From Paenibacillus sp. J23TS9 (GTDB lineage Bacteria > Bacillota > Bacilli > Paenibacillales > Paenibacillaceae), in the NCBI RefSeq assembly GCF_018403225.1, contig NZ_BOSG01000005.1:362414-426413 (forward strand): DNA of 64,000 bases, written 5' to 3'. A model generated the notes under the pieces. The model was given only the letters and a program-made list of their open reading frames with translations. It was not told where the DNA came from and did no database searches. Both the position numbers and the translations under genes were made by a program. This document shows positions 28,302 through 38,670 of the stretch, one piece after another (the stretch's first letter is position 1; each line of letters opens with the position of its first letter).

Positions 28302-29200
28302 GAACCTGGACGCGCCGCGGACAATGGCTGGAGATGATTCCCGAGAAAAGCTTGAGCGGGGCTGCAAACCGCGACGAAGCCACACCGGCTTGGCTGCTGG
28401 AGACACTCGGAATGCCGGAAAAGCTCATGAAGCAGCTGCAAGCAAATAAGGCGATAGAATGGAAAGGGGACCGGCTGCGGCTGGCCCTCTTTCCCGTTCA
28501 AGCAGCGGGCATTGAACCTATATGGCATGAGCTTGATATCCTGTATGAAGATGATTTCTGTCTGGTTGTGCATAAGCCCGCAGGCATGAATATTCATCCT
28601 GATGGCAGCAAAGGCAAGGCAGAACCGACACTCGATCATGCGGTTGCAGCGTATTTTCAGATGCAGGGCGAGGAAATAGCCGTTCGGCATATTCACAGGC
28701 TTGACCAATTTACTACCGGACCTGTTCTGTATGCCAAAAATGCGTGGTCTCAGCTGAAGCTGGATGAGGATATGCGCCACAAGCGCATTGCGCGGAGCTA
28801 TGTAGCCTTCGTGGAGGGCAAAGTATCGGCCGAGCTATCAGTAATTGATCTGCCAATCGGCAAGGACCGCCACCATAAGCAGCGGAGACGGGTCTCTCCA
28901 TCCGGTCAAAACGCAGTCACGCGCATGCGTGCAGGTGAGGTGTTCAAGAATTCCTCTCTCGTACATCTTGAGCTGGAGACAGGACGTACACATCAGATCC
29001 GTGTTCATCTCAGCCATTTGGGGCATCCGCTGCTGGGCGACTCGCTTTATGGCGGGAGTACGGCCTTGATCGGAAGACAGGCGCTGCACGGCGAACAGCT
29101 TGGGTTTACCCATCCTTTCACTGGAGAACGAATTGAAATTGTCGATCCTTGGCCCATTGATCTGCAGCAGCTGCATAAGAAGCTGAGCAATATAAAATAA
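28298..29200 (+). CDS. RluA-family pseudouridine synthase
   Basis: 300 aa. The catalytic block HRLDQFTTG has Asp136 and [24 protein letters not shown] is the second family signature. An N-terminal S4-like segment ([10 protein letters not shown]...) precedes the catalytic domain. It isomerises uridine to pseudouridine in RNA; which RNA cannot be told. GTG 28298 overlaps the hemL stop by 4 bases, so expression is coupled to hemL. The canonical Thr-Ser in the active block is Thr-Thr here, which is tolerated in the family. Confidence 0.9.
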   Translation: MRTWTRRGQWLEMIPEKSLSGAANRDEATPAWLLETLGMPEKLMKQLQANKAIEWKGDRLRLALFPVQAAGIEPIWHELDILYEDDFCLVVHKPAGMNIHPDGSKGKAEPTLDHAVAAYFQMQGEEIAVRHIHRLDQFTTGPVLYAKNAWSQLKLDEDMRHKRIARSYVAFVEGKVSAELSVIDLPIGKDRHHKQRRRVSPSGQNAVTRMRAGEVFKNSSLVHLELETGRTHQIRVHLSHLGHPLLGDSLYGGSTALIGRQALHGEQLGFTHPFTGERIEIVDPWPIDLQQLHKKLSNIK

Positions 29201-29392
29201 GCACATATGATTCTTGGCAAAGAAGCGAACACATCGCAGAATGTCCAGAAAATATCGGCGCAAACTGCCGGACTGGTGCAAAACTGGAATGCCCTTATAT
29301 TTGGAGCATATAGATAGAATGAGTAACGCATTTTGGGGCTCATGCCGTGAGCAGACTCATGGTTAGAAATATGCCGAAAGGAGGACAATTCT

Positions 29393-30712
29393 GTGTTCGA
29401 CCAGTCCTACGGTTTGCGTTTTGATATTTATGAACGAATTCATCTATCGGAAGATGTATCTGGAATTGCCGAGCTGGAAGAAATCGAGCTGCTGCCCCAT
29501 ATTCAGGTCATCAGCCAGGGGGAGCAGGTCGCGCTTCGTGGCCACTTGCTTTTGAGCGGGCTGTACAGAGGCGACGGGGAGGAGGAAGGTACACAGCGTC
29601 TTGAGCATTTTATTCCTGTGGAAATTACCGTACCTACGAATCGCGTGTCTTCACTGGACGAGATTGCCGTTGAGATTGAAAATTTTGATGTGGATCTCCT
29701 GTCCAAACGCAGCTTGAACATCACGGGTGTGTTATCCCTACGTGGAATCGAAACCGCAGTGAGCGACCCGGCACCTGCATGGAATGCTGATGAATTTACG
29801 GTCATACATGCTTCAGATGATCCTGCTGAGGATGCAGTACTGGCTGCTTTTTTGGAGGAAGAGGAGGGCAGCGCGGATGAGGCGGAGATCAGGGAAACGA
29901 ACGATGCATCGTATTCAGCGGATAACCAAGCGCCGACATATGCAGCGGAGAGCTTTACCGTCCCTGAAGGCTTTGAAGCATCAGGTATCTCCGAAATCCT
30001 GCCGCAGGCCGAAACGGCTGCCGAAACTCATCTCCAGCAGCGGACCCCTGAGGAGACGCCGGAGCCTGAAGAAGAACCTGCTCCCACCGCGTTACATACG
30101 GACAAGGAATCCCCGGAACGCAGCGGGAATAAGGCATCTTCGAACGTCTGGCATTTTGAGCATGAAGATGAATCGGAACTGTTACATCCAGAAAATATCG
30201 CGATTCCGGCGGAAGAGGATAAAGAGACGAATATCTACCTGACTTCTGTTGATCAGGAATCTATTCACGAGCCGGCATTTCCGTTCAGTGCCTTCCAGCA
30301 GGAATCGGTACCAAAGGAAGAACCAACGGATGAGCGGGAAATGCGGATCGCTCTCGGCAGCAAAAAGGATGCACAAACGGCTGACAAGGAATCCATCGGT
30401 TTTTCCTCAATACTGGCTTCGAGCCGTTCATTGAAAGAGCAGGAGCAGCAGCAGGCTGTATTGGAAGAGCCTAAACGTGAAGAAACGGAACGGGAAACGA
30501 ACGGCAGCGATGACATTCAGTGGCAGAATCTGTTTCTGGGAAGCAGCTCGGAAAAAAATCAATTCCGCAAAGTGCGGCTATGCATTGTTCAGCGGGAGGA
30601 AACGCTGGAGACGATTGCTAACCGCTATCAGCTCAGCGCCCGCGAAATCCTGCTCCATAACCGGCTGGCCGAGCAAACGGTTGAGGAAGGCCAAATTTTA
30701 TACATTCCGTAG
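29393..30712 (+). CDS. spoVID: stage VI sporulation protein D (coat morphogen)
   Basis: 439 aa. The N-terminal domain (about 1-120: LRFDIYERIHLSEDVSGIAELEEI) matches the SpoVID N-terminal region. The long middle (about 130-380) is acidic and low complexity. A LysM domain ends the protein (about 395-439: CIVQREETLETIANRYQLSAREILLHN). SpoVID coats the outer forespore membrane and recruits SafA, which is encoded at 61522. GTG 29393 follows AAAGGAGG. A sigma-E promoter is expected in the 192-base gap, but none was convincing. Confidence 0.9.
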   Translation: MFDQSYGLRFDIYERIHLSEDVSGIAELEEIELLPHIQVISQGEQVALRGHLLLSGLYRGDGEEEGTQRLEHFIPVEITVPTNRVSSLDEIAVEIENFDVDLLSKRSLNITGVLSLRGIETAVSDPAPAWNADEFTVIHASDDPAEDAVLAAFLEEEEGSADEAEIRETNDASYSADNQAPTYAAESFTVPEGFEASGISEILPQAETAAETHLQQRTPEETPEPEEEPAPTALHTDKESPERSGNKASSNVWHFEHEDESELLHPENIAIPAEEDKETNIYLTSVDQESIHEPAFPFSAFQQESVPKEEPTDEREMRIALGSKKDAQTADKESIGFSSILASSRSLKEQEQQQAVLEEPKREETERETNGSDDIQWQNLFLGSSSEKNQFRKVRLCIVQREETLETIANRYQLSAREILLHNRLAEQTVEEGQILYIP

Positions 30713-30740
30713 GAATGACATGATGAAAATCATAAGAAGG

Positions 30741-30777
30741 GCGTCCGGTACTTGAAGAAAGGGCCGGGCGCTTTTTT
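30741..30777 (+). terminator. spoVID terminator
   Basis: An 8-bp stem gcgtccgg/ccgggcgc (one G-T pair) is followed by TTTTTT. 30778-30867 shows nothing else. Confidence 0.75.
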
Positions 30778-30867
30778 GTGTTATTGCCTGGTACCCTTGT
30801 TTAAGATTCATACATAAGTTAATAATATTAAAGCGTGAAACGACGCCAGGATAGCAGCACGCTCTAT

Positions 30868-30897
30868 GTTGACTTAAGTCAACAACCAAGTTATGAT
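30868..30897 (+). promoter_or_regulatory. valS promoter with a 16-bp perfect palindrome over the -35
   Basis: TTGACT (30869-30874) and TATGAT (30892-30897) have a 17-base spacer. GTTGACTTAAGTCAAC (30868-30883) is a perfect palindrome covering the -35 and would suit a dimeric regulator. Confidence 0.75.
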
Positions 30898-30902
30898 ATT
30901 CT

Positions 30903-31221
30903 TATATTTTGTCAAGAACGATGATCGGGAAGAGTAGGATGATATGCCCTTCAGAGAGTGGAATTGCTTTGCTGCGCTGTGAGATTCCGCAGGATGCATT
31001 CAACCGAAGTCGCCCGGGAGTTGTCTGTTTGAGCCCATTTCTCGGGTTAGAGCAGACCGGCTGCAGCCGTTATCTGCATGAAGTGTCGCGTACATGAAGG
31101 CATATGCTTGAGAGCAGTTTGCCATGTCTAAGGTGAGATGTATTTCCATAAGGCATACGCGAAACAAAGGTGGTACCGCGAAAGAACAGCCTTTCGTCCT
31201 TTGAGGACGAGGGGCTTTTTT
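30903..31221 (+). ncRNA. T-box leader (valine specific) of valS
   Basis: The conserved T-box AGGTGGTACCGCG is at 31168-31180, followed by a terminator hairpin agcctttcgtcc/ggacgaggggct with a T-run ending near 31221. Stem I features are present: AGTAGGATG on the 5' side, AGAGAGTGGAA and the distal CTGTGAGATTCC. On the 3' side of the specifier loop GAA is followed by GTC (31009-31011), a valine codon and the probable specifier. Uncharged tRNA-Val would stabilise the antiterminator and allow valS transcription. Confidence 0.93.
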
Positions 31222-31262
31222 GTTTTTTTAGCACAAAGCTGATCTTGTGATGGAGGAATGCA

Positions 31263-33932
31263 ATGATGACAGAGCAGGACAACAAACTTACGACAGAAAT
31301 GCCGACGACCTATGATCCGAAGGCAGCCGAAGAAAAATGGTATAAATACTGGATGGAAGGGGAGTTTTTCAAGGCTGGGCAGCGCAAAGACGCGAAGCCT
31401 TATACGATTGTCATTCCCCCTCCGAACGTTACAGGTATGCTTCACATCGGGCATGCGCTCGACTTTACGCTGCAGGATATCCTGATCCGCACCAAACGGA
31501 TGCAGGGCTATGACGCTCTCTGGCTTCCAGGCTCGGACCATGCCGGTATCGCTACCCAGACGAAAGTGGAGCAAAAGCTTCGTGAAGAAGGCGTTACTCG
31601 CTATGATCTGGGCCGGGAGAAGTTCCTGGAGAAGGTATGGGAGTGGAAAGACAAATACGCTGAAACCATTCATGAGCAGTGGTCGAAAATGGGCTTTTCC
31701 CTTGATTACTCCAGAGAACGGTTTACGCTGGATGAGGGCCTGTCCAAAGCCGTACGCGAGGTTTTTGTAAAGCTTCATGAAAAAGGGCTGATCTACCGCG
31801 GCAAGCGTATCATCAACTGGGATCCGGCTGCTCGTACGGCCCTCTCTGATATTGAAGTTGAATATAAAGAGGTTCAAGGGCATCTATATCACCTCTCCTA
31901 TCCATTGAAGGATGGAAGCGGGCATATTACGGTAGCCACCACACGTCCGGAAACCATGCTTGGGGATTCGGCTGTAGCCGTTCATCCAAAAGATGAGCGC
32001 TATAAGGATATGATCGGAAAAATGCTCGTTCTGCCGATTGTTGGCCGTGAAATTCCGGTCATTGCTGATGAGTACGTTGATAAGGAATTCGGAAGCGGCG
32101 CTGTTAAAATTACACCTTCCCATGATCCGAACGATTTCGAGGTAGGACTGCGCCATGACCTGCCGCAAATTACGGTTATGGATGAAACGGGTACAATGAA
32201 TGAACTGGCTGGCAAATACCAGGGCATGGACCGCAGCGACTGCCGTAAGCAAATCGTTCAGGACTTGAAGGAGCAAGGCGTCCTGATCAAAATCGATGAC
32301 CATCTTCATCAGGTTGGACATAGTGAACGTACGGGCGCTGTCGTTGAACCGTACCTGTCCACACAGTGGTTCGTTAAAATGCAGCCGCTGGCTGAAGCGG
32401 CCATAGAGGCGCAGAAATCTGGCAAAGGCGTAAACTTTGTACCGGACCGTTTTGAAAAGACTTATCTGAACTGGATCGAAAACGTGCGTGACTGGTGTAT
32501 TTCCCGCCAGCTCTGGTGGGGTCACCGCATTCCGGCATGGTACTGCGAAGCCTGCGGCGAGATTCATGTTGCTCACGACGATGTAACAAAATGCTCCAAG
32601 TGCGGCAGCACCGATCTTCGTCAAGATGAAGACGTTCTGGACACCTGGTTCAGCTCCGCTCTATGGCCGTTCTCGACCCTTGGCTGGCCGGACCAGACGG
32701 AGGATCTGAAGCGTTACTATCCGACAGACGTTCTGGTTACCGGATATGACATCATCTATTTCTGGGTTGCCCGCATGATCTTTACTGCACTTGAATTTAC
32801 CGGTGAGATTCCATTCAAGGACGTACTGATGCATGGTCTGGTACGTGATCCGGAAGGCAAGAAGATGTCCAAGTCGCTTGGCAACGGTGTGGATCCGCTG
32901 GAAGTCATCGAACAGTACGGCGCGGATGCGATGCGCTATATGATCTCTACCAGCAGCACGCCTGGGCAGGATCTTCGCTTTCGCTGGGAGCGCGTAGAGC
33001 AGGCCCGGAATTTTGCCAACAAGATCTGGAATGCATCACGTTTTGCCTTGATGAACCTAGAGGGCTTCACTTATGACGACATTGACATAAGCGGTGAACT
33101 CAGTACGGCTGATCGCTGGATTCTGCATCGCCTGAACGAAACTTCCCGTGATATCACGCGTCTAATAGATGCCTATGAATTTGGTGAGACTGGCCGCCTG
33201 CTGTATAACTTCATCTGGGATGACCTCTGCGACTGGTATATCGAATTCTCCAAACTGTCCCTGTACGGGGAAGACGAGACAGCGAAGAATACGACAAAAT
33301 CAGTACTTGCCTACGTGCTTGACCGTACGCTGCGCATGATTCATCCGTTTATGCCGTTCATTTCCGAAGAGATCTGGCAGCATCTGCCGCATCAAGGCGA
33401 GTCCATTACACTGGCTGCTTGGCCCGAATTTGATGCTGCTCTTGAAAATGAAGGAGCTGCGCGTGAAATGTCACTGCTGATGGATATCATCCGAGCAGTA
33501 CGGAATATCCGTGCCGAAGTAAACGTGCCGATGAGCAAAAAGGTTGAGCTTATGCTGAAGGCCGGAGATGATCAGGTGCTTCAAATCGTAACTCGCAATG
33601 AAATTTACGTGCAGCGTTTCTGCAATACTTCAAGTTTTACGGCAAGTCTGGGACTTGAGAGTCCGGACAAAGCGATGACCGCGATTGTTACAGGCGCTGA
33701 GCTGTATCTGCCGCTTGCGGGTCTGATCGATATTGATCAGGAAATTGCCCGTCTAGAAAAAGAGCTGCAGAACTTGAACAATGAAGTACTGCGCGTTGAG
33801 AAGAAGCTTGGCAATGAGGGCTTTGTATCCAAGGCACCTGCGAAAGTCATTGAAGAGGAAAAGGCGAAAATGGCTGATTACTCTGATAAGCGGAGCAAGG
33901 TAATTGCACGGATCGAGGAACTGAAGGGCTGA
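31263..33932 (+). CDS. valS: valine-tRNA ligase
   Basis: 889 aa class I synthetase. The HIGH motif is in [14 protein letters not shown] (about residue 60) and KMSKS in [14 protein letters not shown] (about 534). There is a CP1 editing domain between them and a CxxC...CxxC segment (CEACG...CSKCG) near 420. The C-terminal coiled-coil tRNA-binding arm ([18 protein letters not shown]) closes the protein. ATG 31263 follows GGAGG; ATG 31266 is an equally possible start. It is controlled by the T-box upstream and followed by folC. Confidence 0.98.
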   Translation: MMTEQDNKLTTEMPTTYDPKAAEEKWYKYWMEGEFFKAGQRKDAKPYTIVIPPPNVTGMLHIGHALDFTLQDILIRTKRMQGYDALWLPGSDHAGIATQTKVEQKLREEGVTRYDLGREKFLEKVWEWKDKYAETIHEQWSKMGFSLDYSRERFTLDEGLSKAVREVFVKLHEKGLIYRGKRIINWDPAARTALSDIEVEYKEVQGHLYHLSYPLKDGSGHITVATTRPETMLGDSAVAVHPKDERYKDMIGKMLVLPIVGREIPVIADEYVDKEFGSGAVKITPSHDPNDFEVGLRHDLPQITVMDETGTMNELAGKYQGMDRSDCRKQIVQDLKEQGVLIKIDDHLHQVGHSERTGAVVEPYLSTQWFVKMQPLAEAAIEAQKSGKGVNFVPDRFEKTYLNWIENVRDWCISRQLWWGHRIPAWYCEACGEIHVAHDDVTKCSKCGSTDLRQDEDVLDTWFSSALWPFSTLGWPDQTEDLKRYYPTDVLVTGYDIIYFWVARMIFTALEFTGEIPFKDVLMHGLVRDPEGKKMSKSLGNGVDPLEVIEQYGADAMRYMISTSSTPGQDLRFRWERVEQARNFANKIWNASRFALMNLEGFTYDDIDISGELSTADRWILHRLNETSRDITRLIDAYEFGETGRLLYNFIWDDLCDWYIEFSKLSLYGEDETAKNTTKSVLAYVLDRTLRMIHPFMPFISEEIWQHLPHQGESITLAAWPEFDAALENEGAAREMSLLMDIIRAVRNIRAEVNVPMSKKVELMLKAGDDQVLQIVTRNEIYVQRFCNTSSFTASLGLESPDKAMTAIVTGAELYLPLAGLIDIDQEIARLEKELQNLNNEVLRVEKKLGNEGFVSKAPAKVIEEEKAKMADYSDKRSKVIARIEELKG

Positions 33933-34002
33933 TTTTAGAAAAACGATTCACTGGGGAGCATGCAGTATCCTGGACAAATAAATTCAGAAGGTGAAATGGT
34001 AA

Positions 34003-35373
34003 ATGGGAGATCAATTTGAAGCCTCTGCGTACCTGCACACATATACAGAAGCTGTAGACTGGATTAACGGGCTGATTCCTTTTGGGATCCGCCCCGGTAT
34101 GTCAAGAATTGAAAAGATGATGGAGATGCTTAATAACCCTCATCGGCGCCTGAAATTCATTCATATTGCGGGAACGAACGGCAAAGGCTCTACCTGTGCG
34201 TATTTAACTCGGGTTCTCTTGCAAAGCGGCTACTCGGTGGGAACATTCACGTCCCCCTATATCACCAAATTCACGAACCGTTTTCAGTATAACGGTGAGG
34301 ATATTCCTGAGGAGACCCTTTTGGCGTTTGCGAATCGCCTGTATCCGATTGTGGAGGAGATCGCAGCAACCGAGCTGGGTTCGCCAACCATGTTCGAAGT
34401 TTCGACGGCTCTCGCGATTTTGTATTATGCGGAGGAATGCGTGCCGGATATTGTCGTATGGGAGACGGGACTTGGGGGAAGGCTGGATGTAACAAATATT
34501 GTATTTCCGGTGATTTCGGTCATTACCAATGTGGGCATGGACCATACCGATGTACTCGGCGATACCGTAGAGCAGATTGCTTTCGAAAAAGCGGGCATTA
34601 TTAAATCGGGTGTGCCTGTGGTCAGCTGCGTGGATCAGCCGGGAGCTGTTGAAGTACTGCGGACAAAAGCGGAGGAATGCCGGACAACGCTGTATTTGGC
34701 AGGCGAAAAATTCAGCTATGAATATACGGGTGAACAGGGTCCGTATCAAACCTTTCATTTCAAGGGGCCATTTCGTGAATATGATGTTGAAATCGGCATG
34801 AAGGGTGTGCACCAGGTTGCCAATGCGGCCGGGGCGCTTATGGCTTTGGAGATTTTGCGTCAGTACATGGCTTTTGTAATGGATGAAGAGGATATTTTAA
34901 AAGGATTCCGCGAAACGGTGTGGGCAGGGCGGATGGAGGAAGTATCCTCTGCGCCCCGCATCGTACTGGATGGAGCCCATAATCCGGAGGGTGCGGAATC
35001 CTTACGGAAGAGCATTGAAAGGCACTATCCGCATGAACGTTTAATTTTGATGATGGGAATGCTGTCGAATAAGCATCATGAATCCTATTTGAAGCATATA
35101 CTTCCTATAGTGGATACGCTTATCCTGACCGAGCCGGACTTCCGGAAAAAAATGGACGCTGCAGCGCTGCATGAACTTGCGGAGGGGCTAATGCATTCCT
35201 ATGGCAAACCAGGTTTGCAGATCATCGTAGAACCGGATTGGAAAAACGCGCTAGAACTACTTAAGTCACGGACAGAAGCGGAGGATTTGGCGGTGGTATC
35301 CGGCACGCTTTATTTAATATCGGATGTGCGGGCCGCTCTGCTGGGTCAGACCGATTCTGAAAAAGGTTGGTGA
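34003..35373 (+). CDS. folC: dihydrofolate synthase / folylpolyglutamate synthase
   Basis: 456 aa, Mur ligase superfamily. It adds glutamate to dihydropteroate and folates. Visible are the ATP loop in HIAGTNGKGSTCAYL, the family lead-in SRIEKMMEMLNNPHRRLKFIH, VWETGLGGRLDVTN, and DGAHNPEG in the C-terminal domain. ATG 34003 follows agaaggtga. The same valS-folC order occurs in B. subtilis. It ends 7 bases before murC. Confidence 0.96.
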   Translation: MGDQFEASAYLHTYTEAVDWINGLIPFGIRPGMSRIEKMMEMLNNPHRRLKFIHIAGTNGKGSTCAYLTRVLLQSGYSVGTFTSPYITKFTNRFQYNGEDIPEETLLAFANRLYPIVEEIAATELGSPTMFEVSTALAILYYAEECVPDIVVWETGLGGRLDVTNIVFPVISVITNVGMDHTDVLGDTVEQIAFEKAGIIKSGVPVVSCVDQPGAVEVLRTKAEECRTTLYLAGEKFSYEYTGEQGPYQTFHFKGPFREYDVEIGMKGVHQVANAAGALMALEILRQYMAFVMDEEDILKGFRETVWAGRMEEVSSAPRIVLDGAHNPEGAESLRKSIERHYPHERLILMMGMLSNKHHESYLKHILPIVDTLILTEPDFRKKMDAAALHELAEGLMHSYGKPGLQIIVEPDWKNALELLKSRTEAEDLAVVSGTLYLISDVRAALLGQTDSEKGW

Positions 35374-35380
35374 AAATCTG

Positions 35381-36742
35381 TTGAATTCTGAACATGTTCA
35401 TTTTATCGGTATTGGTGGCTACGGGATGAGCGCCATTGCTAGGGTTATGCTGGAAATGGGATACAAGGTCACGGGTTCGGATGTGGCTTCCCAGGAATTA
35501 ACGGAAAAATTGGCTGCCAAAGGCGCCAAAATTTATATCGGACATACGGCAGAGCAGGTACACGGAGCAGATTTGGTTGTGTATTCGACGGCTTTGTCCC
35601 AAGACAATGTGGAGAGAGTGGAAGCGGAACAGCTTAACATTCCGATTCTGCATCGATCACAGATGCTTGCAAGACTGCTGAACGAGCGCAAGGGCGTAGC
35701 GGTTGCTGGCGCTCACGGCAAGACAACTACATCCTCCATGATCGCTTTGGTGATGGAAGAATGTGGCGTTGACCCGACCTATATTATCGGTGGGGAAATT
35801 ATGAATGTGGGAACGAACGCGAAGGCCGGAAAAGGAGACTTCGTCGTTGCCGAAGCGGATGAAAGCGATGGCTCGTTCCTGCAGTATCATCCATGGCTGG
35901 GTATTGTGACCAATATCGAAGCCGATCATCTGGAGAACTATGACGGGGACTTTGAGAAGCTGAAGAAAGCTTATGTTCAGTTTTTGAATCAAATCCGTGA
36001 AGACGGAACGGCTGTGGTTTGCGGGGATGATGTCAACATTCAGGCCATTATTCCAGGCATTCGCTGTCAGGTAGCCACTTACGGCATTGATACGGACGCG
36101 GAATATACAGCAACCGATATGGTGCTGGGCGACCGGCATGTATCCTTTACCATGAATCATAAAGGCCAATCTCTTGGAAAAGTGGAATTGTCGGTACCGG
36201 GACGCCATAACGTTTACAATGCGATGGCAACAGTCATTTCCTGCTTAAAAGCAGGTATCCCGTTTGAGCAAATCGTGGAGGGAATCTCCAAGTTTCATGG
36301 TGCCAAGCGCCGCTTCCAGGTGCTGGGCGAGAAAAACGATATTCTCATCATCGATGATTATGCCCATCATCCAACGGAGATCGAAGCGACGATCAGTGCT
36401 GCTAAGGCGACCGGTAAAAAGATCATTGCCGTGTTCCAGCCGCAGCGTTACTCGCGCACTTTTTTCCTGCTGGATGCCTTTAGTAGAGCGTTTAGTGAGG
36501 CAGACGAAGTGATTATCACCGATATTTATTCGCCTGCAGGAGAAAAGCAGATTGAAGGCGTGCATTCTTCCAAGCTGGTTGAATTAATCGTACAGAACAG
36601 TAATGCCGGAGCCAGATATCTGCCGACGAAGGAAGATGTGCTGTCTGATTTGAAGCAGAGAATTCAGCCGGGGACGCTTGTGATTACAATGGGCGCCGGT
36701 GATATATGGAAAGTTGGTTACGAGCTGGCGAAGGAGCTATAG
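35381..36742 (+). CDS. murC: UDP-N-acetylmuramate-L-alanine ligase
   Basis: 453 aa Mur ligase. It adds L-Ala to UDP-MurNAc in peptidoglycan precursor synthesis. Visible are the N-terminal HFIGIGGYGMSAIA, the ATP loop GAHGKTTTSSMI near 110, and DDYAHHPTEI. TTG 35381 is preferred because it follows aaaggttggtg and begins the family-typical MNSEHVHFIGIGG. It is directly downstream of folC and has a strong terminator after it. Confidence 0.96.
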   Translation: MNSEHVHFIGIGGYGMSAIARVMLEMGYKVTGSDVASQELTEKLAAKGAKIYIGHTAEQVHGADLVVYSTALSQDNVERVEAEQLNIPILHRSQMLARLLNERKGVAVAGAHGKTTTSSMIALVMEECGVDPTYIIGGEIMNVGTNAKAGKGDFVVAEADESDGSFLQYHPWLGIVTNIEADHLENYDGDFEKLKKAYVQFLNQIREDGTAVVCGDDVNIQAIIPGIRCQVATYGIDTDAEYTATDMVLGDRHVSFTMNHKGQSLGKVELSVPGRHNVYNAMATVISCLKAGIPFEQIVEGISKFHGAKRRFQVLGEKNDILIIDDYAHHPTEIEATISAAKATGKKIIAVFQPQRYSRTFFLLDAFSRAFSEADEVIITDIYSPAGEKQIEGVHSSKLVELIVQNSNAGARYLPTKEDVLSDLKQRIQPGTLVITMGAGDIWKVGYELAKEL

Positions 36743-36771
36743 GCCTTTTTAGGACTGCTGCTTACATAGCT

Positions 36772-36822
36772 GAGAGACTGCCTCATCCGCTGATCACCGC
36801 GGATCGGGGCAGTCTCTTTTTT
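36772..36822 (+). terminator. murC terminator
   Basis: A gagagactgcc.../...ggcagtctct stem with inner pairing ccgc/gcgg is followed by TTTTTT. Confidence 0.85.
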
Positions 36823-36979
36823 GTATTCTAAAAGGCTAAAAAGAGCAGTAACCAATAGCCCTTGCCCGCACTGCTAGAGAGTTATATCAAGGTTGACTTT
36901 CTTGTTTTTGACTTTTTTATGCAGCATAACTTCGGACAATCTGTCATATATACTTTGTAATGAGACAAGGGTGAGGTGT

Positions 36980-38233
36980 ATGACATTGAACAAAGCGAGA
37001 ATGACTTTCCGCTTCAATGAGGAAAGCTCCCATAAGCTTAAAGTTGTGCAGGAGGAACGGAAAACCGCCCAGCATACATCTGAAGAGAAGATGTCCATGC
37101 AGGATATACAGGGGCTGGAGCATCCTGATAGCAGTCATGCCCTGCAGCGTGAACATACAGAGGAACCAGTTCAAAAAAATCGGAAATCATTGACTGTGAT
37201 CCCGGGCCCTATGCAGGGCTGGACAGATCCTTTTCACAAAAATGATCCCTGGAGCGAGATGCTGTCGGGCGAACAGCCGTATCAGGTAGAAGAGGGTTTT
37301 AACCGAAATGATGGGTATGATCTTGATCCATATGACAACGGAGTAATGGATCATAAGGATGAATGGGGGGACCTTGCAGACTCAGTATATCCGGAGCTGG
37401 GCGATGCATCGTATCGTCCGAGACGACCAGCCTCTCTGTGGAAGGTAATCGGTACCGTCACGGGCGCGATTGTGACTGGAGCCTTGTTCGGATTTGTGGT
37501 GCTGTCCTTCTTCAAGGACGGTTCCGAGGGCTCTATAATCCCCGTGAAGCCAAGTACGGAAAGTGTGTCACTGGCGCAGACAGAAACGGGTAAAGCTGCT
37601 CCCGTGGCTGTAAAGGTGCAGGGTCAATCGTATTATATGCTGCAATACGGAGTGTTCAGCAGTAAGGAACGAGTGGAGCAGGCTCAAAAAGAGCTTCAGC
37701 AATATGGTATTGCTGCGGGTACGGATTCAGATCAGGAAAACCGCGTGTATGCAGGCATGTCGACGGACCGTGAGCAGGCCAAGCTCCTCAGTAATCAGTT
37801 GAAGGCTCAAGGTCTGGAGCTGTATGTCAAAGAAATCACGCTGCCTGCGGCCAGTACGATGGAATTCAGCGGGGAAGCAGATATTGTTAACCAATATTTT
37901 GCCGTGAGCTCTGAGCTTGTGTCGAATCTTAGCCAGCTATCGGCGGCATTGCTTGGTCAAGAAAGCCCGGCAGCCCTGAATGCCGAGAACACCGCTGCTC
38001 TTACTGACCTGCACAGCCGCTGGATGGAGGCGATGAAATCGCTCCAAACCGGACTTGGAACAGGCGAGGAAGAACTCGGCAAACAAATGGAGCAGACAAT
38101 GAACAGCGCGGTATCCGCAATAACGGAATACAATCGGAACCGGTCTAAAGGACATTTATGGGAAGTGCAGTCCAGCATGATGCAGTATATCTCGGAGCAG
38201 AAAGAACTGATCTCAAAACTGGAAAAAGCATAG
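36980..38233 (+). CDS. spoIIB: SpoIIB-like SPOR-domain membrane protein
   Basis: 417 aa. A long charged cytoplasmic N-terminus (about 1-155) is followed by one membrane segment (about 157-180: VIGTVTGAIVTGALFGFVVLSFF). An extracytoplasmic SPOR domain (about 210-280: YYMLQYGVFSSKERVEQAQ...) and a helical tail complete it. SPOR domains bind denuded septal peptidoglycan. Position between folC/murC and maf matches B. subtilis spoIIB, which acts in septal thinning and engulfment. ATG 36980 follows ggtgaggtg. The symbol rests on synteny plus architecture. Confidence 0.8.
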   Translation: MTLNKARMTFRFNEESSHKLKVVQEERKTAQHTSEEKMSMQDIQGLEHPDSSHALQREHTEEPVQKNRKSLTVIPGPMQGWTDPFHKNDPWSEMLSGEQPYQVEEGFNRNDGYDLDPYDNGVMDHKDEWGDLADSVYPELGDASYRPRRPASLWKVIGTVTGAIVTGALFGFVVLSFFKDGSEGSIIPVKPSTESVSLAQTETGKAAPVAVKVQGQSYYMLQYGVFSSKERVEQAQKELQQYGIAAGTDSDQENRVYAGMSTDREQAKLLSNQLKAQGLELYVKEITLPAASTMEFSGEADIVNQYFAVSSELVSNLSQLSAALLGQESPAALNAENTAALTDLHSRWMEAMKSLQTGLGTGEEELGKQMEQTMNSAVSAITEYNRNRSKGHLWEVQSSMMQYISEQKELISKLEKA

Positions 38234-38292
38234 TCCTATAAAATGAACTGCAGGTAAGCATGTACCGTAGCTCAATTCATATAACAAAGCGG

Positions 38293-38338
38293 GTCCGGTA
38301 TGGAACTGGAAATAGTTCCCCATACCGGATTTGTGTTT
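38293..38338 (+). terminator. terminator after spoIIB
   Basis: A long stem gtccggtatggaact/agttccccataccgga is followed by tttgtgttt. Confidence 0.75.
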
Positions 38339-38401
38339 GTATTGATGTCCAAATAACCGTATAATAAATTGGGTGTCAAAATATGGCGAGGGAAGAGAAG
38401 G

Positions 38402-38644
38402 ATGAAAAAGAACGTAGGAATACTGCTCTTGTTTTTGCTGCTTGGCTGGCTGGCGGGTGCTTGGATCGCAAAGGCCCTGGAACCTGTACAAGCCCTTTCT
38501 TTTCTGACTGCATCAACACTGATTAAGTGGTCACCGCAAGCTAATTTAGACATTATCAGCTACGACATCACCATTCAAATGAAATTGAGCCTGCTAAGTT
38601 TGATCGGCATCATTGTCTCCGTGTGGCTGTATCGCAGGCTGTAA
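38402..38644 (+). CDS. DUF4321-type small membrane protein
   Basis: 80 aa with two membrane segments: the N-terminal KKNVGILLLFLLLGWLAGAW and a C-terminal SLLSLIGIIVSVWLYRRL. Length, the small-residue first helix and the closing YRRL fit DUF4321, often found beside maf in Firmicutes. ATG 38402 follows gggaagagaagg; an in-frame ATG at 38369 has no ribosome binding site. Function unknown. Confidence 0.8.
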   Translation: MKKNVGILLLFLLLGWLAGAWIAKALEPVQALSFLTASTLIKWSPQANLDIISYDITIQMKLSLLSLIGIIVSVWLYRRL

Positions 38645-38670
38645 CTACAGAGTCAAAGGAGATCCTTTCA

